From: JBNKWA01 sp050299555
GTDB taxonomy: Bacteria > Pseudomonadota > Alphaproteobacteria > Rhodobacterales > Rhodobacteraceae
Assembly: GCA_050299555.1 (NCBI GenBank)
Contig: JBNKWA010000021.1
Coordinates: 1 to 29,283 of the forward strand
DNA length: 29,283 nt
Direction of reading: 5' to 3'
Shown: one piece after another, positions 21,984 through 29,283 of the stretch
How the letters are laid out: the number at the start of each line of letters is the position of its first letter
Position numbering within the stretch: the stretch's first letter is position 1
The notes under the pieces: generated by a model
What the model saw: the letters and a program-made list of their open reading frames with translations, nothing else
Databases searched by the model: none
What the model was told of the DNA's origin: nothing
Translations under genes and position numbers: made by a program

Positions 21984-24065
21984 ATGAAACGCTATATGTC
22001 CTGTGCCGCCACGGCGGCGCTGCTAACCGGGCTGTCCGCGGGAATGGCGGCTGCCCAGATGGTCGAGCCGACCACGCCACCCGACCCGCCGAACTTCGAC
22101 GCGCAGGGCGAGCCGGTCTTCGTCAACCGCGCCGACATCTACGAATACATGGCGCTGCCGGAATATTCCGAGCCGGCCTGGGTGACCGAGAAGTACGTCG
22201 ACACCGGCAAGCTGCCGCCGGTGGCCGAGCGTCTGCCCAAGGAGCCGCTGGTCTTCAAGGTCGCCAACATGCCCGACGGCCCCGGCGTCTATGGCGACGT
22301 GATGCGCCATGTGATCGGCGGGCGTCCCGAGGGCTGGAACTTCTGGGGCGGGCTGAGCCAGGGCTGGGGTGGCATCGACATCGGCATGACCGAGTGCCTG
22401 ACCCGGACCGGGCCGCTTTTCGAGGTGAACTCGGAAGATCTCGAGCCGATGCCGAACCTGGCCAAGTCCTGGGAATGGTCCGAGGACGGCCTGACCCTGA
22501 CCGTGCACCTGATCGAGGGCGCCAGGTGGTCCGACGGCGATCCCTTCGACACCGAGGATATCGACTTCTACTGGAACGACATCGTCCTCGACCCGGAGGT
22601 GACGCCGCTGATGGGCGCCAGCCAGGCTACCTACGTGGATGCCGAGCTGGAAGTCGTCGATCCCTACACCTTTACCATGAGCTTCACCTCGCCGTTCCCC
22701 GAGCAGGTGCTTTACGCGCTGGCCTACGGCAATTTCTGCCCCGGACCGTCGCATGTGCTGAAGCCGCACCATCCGAGATACGGCGGCGAAAGCTATGAGG
22801 CGTTTCGCAATGCCTTCCCGCCGGAATACCTCGACTTTCCGGTGATGGGTGCCTGGGTGCCGGTGGAATACCGCTCCGAGGACATCGTGGTGCTGCGTCG
22901 CAACCCCTACTACTGGAAGGTGGACGAGACCGGCCAGCAGCTGCCGTACCTGGACGAGATGCACTATCGGCTGTCGACCTGGGCCGACCGCGACGTGCAG
23001 GCGGTGGCGGGCACCGGCGACTTCTCGAACCTCGAGCAGGCCGAGAACTATGTCGAGAGCCTGAAGCGTGCGGCCGATCCGAACGCGCCGGCACGGCTGG
23101 CCTTCGGTCCGCGGACCATCGGCTATTCGGTGCTGCCGAACCTGTCGGCCAATGGCTGGGGTGAGCCCGACGAGCGTGGCCAGGCGATCCGCGAGTTGAA
23201 CCGCAACGCGGATTTCCGCAAGGCAGTCTCGACCGGGCTGGACCGGCAGCGGCTGGGTGAATCGCTGGTGAAGGGGCCCTTCACGGCGATCTATCCGGGC
23301 GGCATCTATGCCGGCACGTCGTTCTACGACAAGGACTCCACGGTCTACTATCCGTTCTCGATCGAGACCGCGAAGGCCTATCTGGAGAAGGCCGGCCTCG
23401 TCGACACCGACGGCGACGGCTATGTCAACCACCCGGCCGACGTGCTGGGCGGAGCCAACGTGCAGATGACGCTGCTCGCCCAGACCGACTATCAGACCGA
23501 CAAGAACCTCGCCGAGGGCTTCGTCGCGATGATGGAGGAGATCGGGCTGCAGGTGTCGCTGAACCTGCTGACCGGCAAGGACTATGACGACGCGCGTTAT
23601 TCGGGCCGTTACGACTGGTATGTGTATCGCAACAGCGCGGAGATGATCACCGTCGTCCAGCAGACCACGCAGCTTGCTCCGGTCGGTCCGACCACGGCGC
23701 TGCAGCACCGGGCCAATCCCGACGGGCAGATGGATCTGCTGCCCTGGGAGCAGGAGATGGCCGACAAGGTGAATGCGTTCATCTCCAGCCGCGATCCGGC
23801 GGAACGCATCGAGCTGATGAAGCAGTACCAGAAGCTGCACACCGAGAACCTGTACAGCGTCGGTCTGACCGCCTATCCGGGCGCGTTGATCATCAACAAG
23901 CGCTTCTCGAACATCCCGCTGGGAGCGCCGATCTTCATGTACAACTGGGCTGAGGACAACATCATCCGCGAGCGGGTCTATGTCGCGGCCGATGCCCAGC
24001 AGGACTATGAGCTCCATCCGCAGACGCTGCCCGACGTGCCGGGCGGCGCCGGGGTCATGGAGTAG
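21984..24065 (+). CDS. agpA: ABC transporter periplasmic alpha-galactoside-binding protein
   Basis: The 693-residue solute-binding protein is of the dipeptide/oligopeptide (family 5) type. It starts with a signal peptide (MKRYMSC, then a hydrophobic core, cleavage near MAAAQ at 21-25). The SBP_bac_5 domain covers about 135-590, with typical LAKSWEWSEDGLTLTVHL and the GARWSDGDPFDTEDIDFYW segment. It is longer than peptide-binding members (about 535), as is the rhizobial AgpA that binds melibiose and raffinose. The ATG at 21984 has GGGAGG directly upstream. Linkage to an alpha-galactosidase and a MelR-like activator supports a sugar rather than a peptide ligand; this is an inference from context. 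Confidence 0.85.
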   Translation: MKRYMSCAATAALLTGLSAGMAAAQMVEPTTPPDPPNFDAQGEPVFVNRADIYEYMALPEYSEPAWVTEKYVDTGKLPPVAERLPKEPLVFKVANMPDGPGVYGDVMRHVIGGRPEGWNFWGGLSQGWGGIDIGMTECLTRTGPLFEVNSEDLEPMPNLAKSWEWSEDGLTLTVHLIEGARWSDGDPFDTEDIDFYWNDIVLDPEVTPLMGASQATYVDAELEVVDPYTFTMSFTSPFPEQVLYALAYGNFCPGPSHVLKPHHPRYGGESYEAFRNAFPPEYLDFPVMGAWVPVEYRSEDIVVLRRNPYYWKVDETGQQLPYLDEMHYRLSTWADRDVQAVAGTGDFSNLEQAENYVESLKRAADPNAPARLAFGPRTIGYSVLPNLSANGWGEPDERGQAIRELNRNADFRKAVSTGLDRQRLGESLVKGPFTAIYPGGIYAGTSFYDKDSTVYYPFSIETAKAYLEKAGLVDTDGDGYVNHPADVLGGANVQMTLLAQTDYQTDKNLAEGFVAMMEEIGLQVSLNLLTGKDYDDARYSGRYDWYVYRNSAEMITVVQQTTQLAPVGPTTALQHRANPDGQMDLLPWEQEMADKVNAFISSRDPAERIELMKQYQKLHTENLYSVGLTAYPGALIINKRFSNIPLGAPIFMYNWAEDNIIRERVYVAADAQQDYELHPQTLPDVPGGAGVME

Positions 24066-24138
24066 GCCGAACGTCGCATGAATGCCCGGGCGGCGCGCTG
24101 CCGCCCGGGCCCCACCGAGGCCGCACGGGACCCTGCTC

Positions 24139-25167
24139 ATGCTTCGCTTCCTCCTCATACGCGTGCTGCAGTCAATTCCGGTGCTGTTCGCGATGAGCGT
24201 GATCACGTTCGTCATCATCCAGGCGCCGCCGGGCGACTATGCCGACTTCATCCGGTCGAACATGATCACCCAGGGCAACGCCACGACGGCGGCTGCGGAT
24301 GCGGCGGCCGAGGCCTATCGCGAAACCCATGGTCTGAACGATCCGATGCCGGTGCAGTATCTGCGCTGGATCTGGGGCATCGTCAGCCGCGGCGATTTCG
24401 GCCATTCCTTCTTCTACAACAAGCCGGTTTCGGAGGTGGTGGCGCAGCGCCTGCCGGCGACCATCGCCATTGCGTTGACCTGCCATTTCCTGGCGTCGCT
24501 GTTCGGCATCAGCTTCGGTATCATCGCCGCGACACGCCAATATACCTGGATCGACACGCTTCTGAGCTTCATCTCCTTCCTCGGCATGACCATTCCTCGG
24601 TTCCTGCTGGCGCTGATCATCCTCTACATCCTCGCCTACAAGCTGAACGTGCAGGAGATCGGGTCGTTCTTCTCCACCCGCTATGGCGGCCAGCCGTGGT
24701 GGTTCGGCTTTCTTGATTTCAACTGGGCCAAGTTCGGCAACCTGCTGCAGCACATCTGGCCGGTGATCGCGGTCGCCACCATCGGCGGGCTGGCCTACAA
24801 CATGCGGGTGATGCGGGCGAACCTGCTGGATACGCTGAACGCCCAGTACATCGAGACCGCGCGCGCCAAGGGCCTGAGCGAGGCCGCAGTCATCATGCGC
24901 CACGCCGTGCCGAACGCGCTGCATCCGCTGGTCGCCTATCAGGGGGTGGTGCTGCCCTACATGCTGACCGGCGAGATCGAGACGGCCATCGTCTTCTCTC
25001 TGGCCACCGTCGGCCCGGCCATCGTCGGATCGATGACCATCGGTGACACGTTCGTCACCGCGACCTTCCTGCTGGTCCTCGGCGCCACGCTGATCGTCGG
25101 CAACATCATCGCCGACCTGCTGCTGGCGCTGCTCGATCCGCGTGTCAGGATCGGAGGTGAGGCATGA
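24139..25167 (+). CDS. agpB: ABC transporter permease, DppB/OppB type
   Basis: The 342-residue inner-membrane permease has an N-terminal segment at 5-27 (LLIRVLQSIPVLFAMSVITFVII), five further hydrophobic segments and the cytoplasmic EAA-type loop ETARAKGLSEAAVIMRHAVPNAL near 235-258 that contacts the ATPase. It forms the translocation pore with the following permease. The ATG at 24139 lies 73 bp after the binding-protein stop; its ribosome binding site is weak (GGGA). The stop overlaps the next start by four bases (ATGA). The symbol follows the S. meliloti agp naming by context. Confidence 0.87.
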   Translation: MLRFLLIRVLQSIPVLFAMSVITFVIIQAPPGDYADFIRSNMITQGNATTAAADAAAEAYRETHGLNDPMPVQYLRWIWGIVSRGDFGHSFFYNKPVSEVVAQRLPATIAIALTCHFLASLFGISFGIIAATRQYTWIDTLLSFISFLGMTIPRFLLALIILYILAYKLNVQEIGSFFSTRYGGQPWWFGFLDFNWAKFGNLLQHIWPVIAVATIGGLAYNMRVMRANLLDTLNAQYIETARAKGLSEAAVIMRHAVPNALHPLVAYQGVVLPYMLTGEIETAIVFSLATVGPAIVGSMTIGDTFVTATFLLVLGATLIVGNIIADLLLALLDPRVRIGGEA

Positions 25168-26333
25168 GCATCATCCCCGATGAGGCCCCGACCACTGACA
25201 AGGTGGTGGAGCCGATGCCCGAGGTCGAGGGCGAGGATCTGCGCGTCTCGTCGATCGCCGGGGCCGGACAGGGATACTATGCGCTGGTCTGGCGGCGCTT
25301 CCGTCGCTCGATCCCCGGCATGGTGGGCCTGATCCTGGTGGCGAGCCTCTTGACCGTGGCGCTGTTTGCCGACTTCTTCGCACCGCTCGATCCCAAGCGG
25401 CCGGCGATCGCCTTCTCGCCGCCGGACGAGATCAGCTGGCACGTCGAGGGCGAGGGCTGGCGCTTGCTGCCGGTGGCCTATCCGCTGGTCGAGGGCGAGG
25501 AGCTTGACCCGATAACCTACCAGCCGCTCATCGGGCCAGACTATGACAACCCGCGACCGATCAGCCTGTTCGTGAAGGGCTGGTCCTATCGCCTGTTCGG
25601 CCTGATCCCCATGGACCGGCATTTCATCGGCACCGCCGACGGCTCGCCGCTGCACATCCTGGGCACCGACAAGCTGGGCCGCGACATCTTCTCGCGCGGC
25701 ATCGTCGGCAGCCGCATCTCACTGTCCATCGCGCTGATCTCGGTCACGCTGATAACCATCGTGGGCACCCTTGTCGGGATCACCTCGGGCTATATCGGCG
25801 GCCGCTTCGACATGTGGTTCCAGCGCTTCGTCGAGATCATCCTCGCCTTCCCGCAGCTGCCGCTCTACCTGGCGCTGGCCTCGCTGATCCCGGTGACGGC
25901 GCCGTCGATGTTGTTCCTGAGCTTCGTGGTGCTGGTGATCGTCGGACTGGGCTGGGCGCAGCTTTCCCGCGAGGTGCGTGGCAAGACCATGGCCCTGGCG
26001 CGCGTCGACTATGTGCGCGCGGCGATGGCGGTGGGCGCCTCGGACGCCCGCATCATCACCCGCCACATCCTGCCCAACGTGATGAGCCACGTGATCGTCG
26101 CGGTGACGCTGGGCATTCCCACCATCGTGCTTTTGGAATCCTTCCTCGGCTTCCTTGGCTTTGCGGTGAAGCCGCCGATGATCTCGTGGGGCCTGATGCT
26201 GCAGGATGCCGGTACCTTCAGCGTCATCGGCAGCTATCCGTGGATCCTGAGCCCCGTCGGCTTCGTGCTGCTGACCGTCTTTGCGTTCAACGCCCTGGGC
26301 GACGGGCTGCGCGACGCCATCGACCCCTATTGA
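25164..26333 (+). CDS. agpC: ABC transporter permease, DppC/OppC type, long form
   Basis: The 389-residue partner permease has the first membrane segment at about 50-70 (GMVGLILVASLLTVALFADFF), a long soluble stretch of about 100 residues (75-175), then the five-helix transport domain with the EAA loop ARVDYVRAAMAVGASDARIITRHILPNVMSHV. Peptide-type DppC proteins are about 300 residues; the extra length lies in the loop after helix 1, as in YejE-like members. An acidic N-terminal tail of about 40 residues precedes helix 1. It is translationally coupled to the preceding permease. Confidence 0.87.
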   Translation: MSIIPDEAPTTDKVVEPMPEVEGEDLRVSSIAGAGQGYYALVWRRFRRSIPGMVGLILVASLLTVALFADFFAPLDPKRPAIAFSPPDEISWHVEGEGWRLLPVAYPLVEGEELDPITYQPLIGPDYDNPRPISLFVKGWSYRLFGLIPMDRHFIGTADGSPLHILGTDKLGRDIFSRGIVGSRISLSIALISVTLITIVGTLVGITSGYIGGRFDMWFQRFVEIILAFPQLPLYLALASLIPVTAPSMLFLSFVVLVIVGLGWAQLSREVRGKTMALARVDYVRAAMAVGASDARIITRHILPNVMSHVIVAVTLGIPTIVLLESFLGFLGFAVKPPMISWGLMLQDAGTFSVIGSYPWILSPVGFVLLTVFAFNALGDGLRDAIDPY

Positions 26334-26342
26334 GGCCCCGCC

Positions 26343-27965
26343 ATGGCTAGACCCACGACCGAGCCGATCCTGACCGCCGACAAGGTGGCGGTGACGTTCC
26401 GCGTGACCGGCGGAACCGTGGAAGCGGTGCAGGACGTCTCGTTCACGCTGCACCGGGGCGAGACCATTGCCATCGTCGGCGAATCCGGCTCGGGCAAGTC
26501 GGTGACCGCGCGGGCGGTGATGCGGTTGCTCGGCAAGCGGGCCACGGTAGGCCACGAGACCAAGATCGCCTTCGACGGCAAGGACCTGGCGCGTCTTACC
26601 GAAGGCGAGATGCGGAAGATGCGCGGCGACAGCATCTCGATGATTTTCCAGGAGCCGATGAGTTCGCTGAACCCGGTCTACACCATCGGCAAGCAGATCT
26701 GCGAAGTGCTTCACCTGCACAACAGGATCGGCAAGGCCGAGGCGATGGAGCGGGCCCGGGAGCTGTTGGAGGAAGTGCAGATCCCCGAACCGGCGGCGCG
26801 GCTGAGGCAGTATCCGCACCAGCTTTCGGGCGGTCAGCGGCAGCGGGTGATGATCGCCATGGCGCTGGCCAACCGGCCCGACATCCTGATTGCCGACGAG
26901 CCCACGACGGCGCTGGACGTGACGGTGCAGGCGCAGATCCTGAACCTGATCAAGGAGCTGAAGTCCCGCTATGACATGGCGGTGATCCTGATCACCCACG
27001 ACCTGACCGTGGTCCGGCAGTTCGCCGATTACGTCTATGTCATGCAGCACGGCATGGTGCGCGAGGAGGGCGAGACCGAGGCGCTGTTCACCAACCCGCA
27101 GCATCCCTATACCAAGCGGCTGATGTCGTCGGACCCCAAGGGCGTGGCGCTGCCGCTGGAAGCTGACACCGGCACGATCCTGAAGGGCGACAAGGTGCGG
27201 GTGGTGTTCCGGCTGAAGAAGGGCACCTTCTTCAGGCCCGAGTATAGCGACCTGATTGCCGTGGACAGCCTCAGCCTCGATCTGAAGCGGTCCGAGACGC
27301 TGGGGCTGGTTGGCGAATCCGGTTCCGGCAAGACCACGTTCGGCATGTCGCTGCTGCGGCTGCAATCGTGCACGGCGGACGGCATCACCTTCGATGGCGA
27401 ACACGTGGACGGGCTGACGCGCAAGGCGATGCGCCCGTTCCGCAGCCGCATGCAGGTGGTGTTCCAGGACCCGTTCGCCAGCCTCAATCCGCGCATGAGC
27501 GTACGCGCCCTGATCGAGGAAGGGCTGGTGGTCAACGCGATCGGCGTTTCGGCCAAGGACCGCGCCCAGCGGGTCAAGGCGGCGCTGGCCGATGCCGGGA
27601 TGCCCGACAATATCCTCAACCGCTTCCCGCACGAGTTCTCGGGCGGGCAGCGGCAGCGGCTGGCGATCGCTCGCGCCATCGCGCTGGAGCCGGAGTTCAT
27701 CCTGCTCGACGAACCAACCTCGGCGCTGGACCTTTCCGTGCAGGCGCAGATCATCGAGCTTCTGCGCAAGCTTCAGCGCGAGCGGCAGCTTTCCTACCTC
27801 TTCATCAGCCACGACCTGAAGGTCGTGCGGGCGCTCTGCCACCGGGTCATGGTGATGCAGCACGGGCGCGTGGTCGAGGAGGGGCCGGTGGCCGAGGTGC
27901 TCACCAATCCGAAGACCGAATACACCCAGCGGCTAGTGCGTGCCGCGTTCGAAATTGCAGCTTGA
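26343..27965 (+). CDS. agpD: ABC transporter fused double ATPase (DppD-DppF type)
   Basis: The 540-residue protein contains two complete nucleotide-binding domains that power the transporter, replacing separate DppD and DppF. The first has Walker A GESGSGKS at 46-53, signature LSGGQRQRV at 161-169 and Walker B ILIADEP at 181-187. The second has GESGSGKT at 324-331, FSGGQRQRL at 432-440 and FILLDEP at 452-458. The inter-domain region carries an oligopeptide-transporter C-terminal segment (HPYTKRLMSS, 254-263). Both sites have intact catalytic Glu and H-loop His (THD near 218-220; SHD in the second). It starts 9 bp after the permease stop and ends 11 bp before melA. Confidence 0.92.
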   Translation: MARPTTEPILTADKVAVTFRVTGGTVEAVQDVSFTLHRGETIAIVGESGSGKSVTARAVMRLLGKRATVGHETKIAFDGKDLARLTEGEMRKMRGDSISMIFQEPMSSLNPVYTIGKQICEVLHLHNRIGKAEAMERARELLEEVQIPEPAARLRQYPHQLSGGQRQRVMIAMALANRPDILIADEPTTALDVTVQAQILNLIKELKSRYDMAVILITHDLTVVRQFADYVYVMQHGMVREEGETEALFTNPQHPYTKRLMSSDPKGVALPLEADTGTILKGDKVRVVFRLKKGTFFRPEYSDLIAVDSLSLDLKRSETLGLVGESGSGKTTFGMSLLRLQSCTADGITFDGEHVDGLTRKAMRPFRSRMQVVFQDPFASLNPRMSVRALIEEGLVVNAIGVSAKDRAQRVKAALADAGMPDNILNRFPHEFSGGQRQRLAIARAIALEPEFILLDEPTSALDLSVQAQIIELLRKLQRERQLSYLFISHDLKVVRALCHRVMVMQHGRVVEEGPVAEVLTNPKTEYTQRLVRAAFEIAA

Positions 27966-27976
27966 AGGTCACGACC

Positions 27977-29283
27977 ATGGCTCATCCGAAAATCACATTC
28001 ATCGGTGCCGGTTCCACGGTGTTCATGAAGAACATCGTGGGCGATGTCTTGCAGCGCGAGGCGCTGGGCGAGACCCGGATCGCGCTGATGGACATCAACG
28101 AGACGCGGCTGGAGGAATCGGCCGTGGTGGCGACGAAGATCGCCTCGTCCCTCGGCGGCGGCGCCAAGGTCACCACCCATACCGACCAGCGCGAGGCGCT
28201 GGAGGGCGCCGATTTCGTCGTCGTTGCCTTCCAGATCGGCGGCTACGAGCCCTGCACGGTGACCGATTTCGAGGTGCCGAAGAAGTACGGGCTGCGCCAG
28301 ACCATCGCCGACACGCTTGGGATCGGCGGCATCATGCGCGGCATCCGCACGGTGCCGCACCTGTGGAAGATCTGCGAGGACATGGCCGCCGTCTGCCCCG
28401 ACGCGATCATGCTGCAATACGTCAACCCGATGGCGATAAATACCTGGGCGATCGGGGCGCGGTATCCGGCGATCCGTCAGGTGGGGCTTTGCCATTCGGT
28501 GCAGGGCACGGCCAAGGAACTGGCGCGCGATCTGGAGATCCCGGTGGAGCGCATCCGCTACAAGGCCGCCGGCATCAACCACATGGCGTTCTACCTCAAG
28601 TTCGAGGAGGTGATGCCGGACGGCAGCTATCGCGATCTCTACCCCGACCTGCGCCGCGGCTATGCCGAGGGACGCTATCCCAAGCCGTCGTCATGGAATC
28701 CGCGCTGCCCCAACAAGGTGCGCTACGAGATGATGACGCGGCTGGGGTATTTCGTCACCGAGTCGTCCGAGCATTTCGCCGAGTATACGCCGTGGTTCAT
28801 CAAGCGCGACCGGCCCGACCTGATCGACCGGTTCGGCATCCCGCTCGACGAATATCCCAAGCGCTGCGTCGAGCAGGTCGCCCGCTGGAAGGCCGAAGCC
28901 GCGCGCCTGAAGGACAGCGACACGGTCGAGTTGCGCGACAGCCACGAGTACGCCTCGGACATCGTCAATTCTGTCGTGACTGGCGAACCTTCGGTCATCT
29001 ACGGCAACTTCGGCAATCGCGGCTATATCCCGCAACTGCCCGATGGGTGTGCCGTCGAGGTTCCGACACTTGTCGACGCGAACGGCCTGCAACCGACGAC
29101 CGTCCATGACATCCCGCCGCAGCTGATCGCGTTGATGCGGACCAACATCAACGTGCAGGACCTGACTGTGCAGGCGCTTCTGACCGAGAACCCCGAGCAC
29201 ATCTACCACGCCGCGATGCTGGACCCGCATACCGGGGCCGAACTCGATCTCGACCAGATCTGGGAACTGACAACCGATCTTCT
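27977..29283 (+). CDS. melA: Family 4 alpha-galactosidase, 3' end outside window
   Basis: Hydrolyses melibiose and related alpha-galactosides in the cytoplasm by the unusual NAD- and Mn-dependent redox-assisted mechanism of GH4. The 435 codons present cover nearly all of a protein of about 450 residues (E. coli MelA 451) and run off the edge without a stop. Visible features are the NAD fold KITFIGAGSTVF at the start, QYVNPM (147-152), the CHSVQGT metal site (Cys172, His173) and GINHMAFYL (Asn201, His202). The CHSV form separates alpha-galactosidase-type members from phospho-glycosidases of GH4. AAGG lies before the ATG, and the tight spacing to the transporter genes shows one operon. Confidence 0.93.
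   Translation, partial: MAHPKITFIGAGSTVFMKNIVGDVLQREALGETRIALMDINETRLEESAVVATKIASSLGGGAKVTTHTDQREALEGADFVVVAFQIGGYEPCTVTDFEVPKKYGLRQTIADTLGIGGIMRGIRTVPHLWKICEDMAAVCPDAIMLQYVNPMAINTWAIGARYPAIRQVGLCHSVQGTAKELARDLEIPVERIRYKAAGINHMAFYLKFEEVMPDGSYRDLYPDLRRGYAEGRYPKPSSWNPRCPNKVRYEMMTRLGYFVTESSEHFAEYTPWFIKRDRPDLIDRFGIPLDEYPKRCVEQVARWKAEAARLKDSDTVELRDSHEYASDIVNSVVTGEPSVIYGNFGNRGYIPQLPDGCAVEVPTLVDANGLQPTTVHDIPPQLIALMRTNINVQDLTVQALLTENPEHIYHAAMLDPHTGAELDLDQIWELTTDL

Noticed and set aside
22023..24218. Open frame of 731 codons opposite agpA
   Set aside because: Shadow of the binding-protein gene, which has a signal peptide, a good ribosome binding site and a family 5 domain.
25719..27863. Open frame of 714 codons opposite the permease and ATPase genes
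   Set aside because: It spans two well-identified genes on the other strand and has no protein family features.
26343..27965. Frameshift or assembly fusion of two ATPase genes
   Set aside because: Both halves are complete, the linker is in frame and fused DppD-DppF ATPases are common in this transporter subfamily.

Overview
The window looks like chromosomal DNA from a high-GC alphaproteobacterium, most likely Rhodobacterales or a relative. The clues are strongly G/C-biased third codon positions, GGAGG-type ribosome binding sites, a class I PHA synthase, a TRAP transporter, and an alpha-galactoside ABC locus of the rhizobial agp/mel kind. No rRNA, tRNA, CRISPR array, transposase or phage gene was seen.

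Left part (1-7285). A gene-free stretch rich in inverted repeats (1-763) lies downstream of a PHA synthase gene (phaC, minus strand). A near-identical direct repeat of about 35 bp sits at the window edge and again upstream of phaC. Next comes an AT-richer island (about 3060-4200) with one orphan gene. Its product carries an R-N-x-x-x-H motif of the kind found in HEPN ribonuclease-type domains. Aminopeptidase N (pepN, minus) follows, with Asp where the third zinc ligand is normally Glu. A short tandem repeat lies upstream of pepN.

Middle-left (7286-10310). Five minus-strand genes form a tight, mostly ATGA-coupled operon: a DHFR/RibD-like reductase, an ArsR-type repressor, an AHSA1/SRPBCC protein, a Tat-exported alpha/beta hydrolase and a second AHSA1/SRPBCC protein. 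Two near-identical 16-bp palindromes precede the operon and are probably the repressor's operators.

Middle (10486-15617). Malate synthase G (glcB) is transcribed rightward. Then come a DUF378 membrane protein and a secreted fasciclin protein (minus), a XRE-cupin regulator (plus), and a DUF1479 Fe(II)/2-oxoglutarate dioxygenase-like gene (minus).

Middle-right (15879-20858). A PuuD-like glutamine amidotransferase-fold hydrolase, a Gfo/Idh/MocA oxidoreductase with an altered EKP motif, and a complete TRAP transporter (dctP, dctQ, dctM) run in the same direction. Together with the neighbouring regulator and dioxygenase they look like a catabolic cassette for an unidentified, probably carboxylated or amidated, substrate.

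Right end (20848-29283). A MelR/AgpT-like AraC regulator diverges from a five-gene operon: a dipeptide-family solute-binding protein, two permeases, a fused double ATPase and a family 4 alpha-galactosidase (melA) cut by the window edge. This is a coherent uptake and hydrolysis system for melibiose/raffinose-type alpha-galactosides.

The most unusual items are the HEPN-like orphan in its AT-rich island, the twin operators of the ArsR/AHSA1 operon, the altered active-site residues in PepN and in the Gfo/Idh protein, and the repeats around phaC. I found no unambiguous new multi-gene system.
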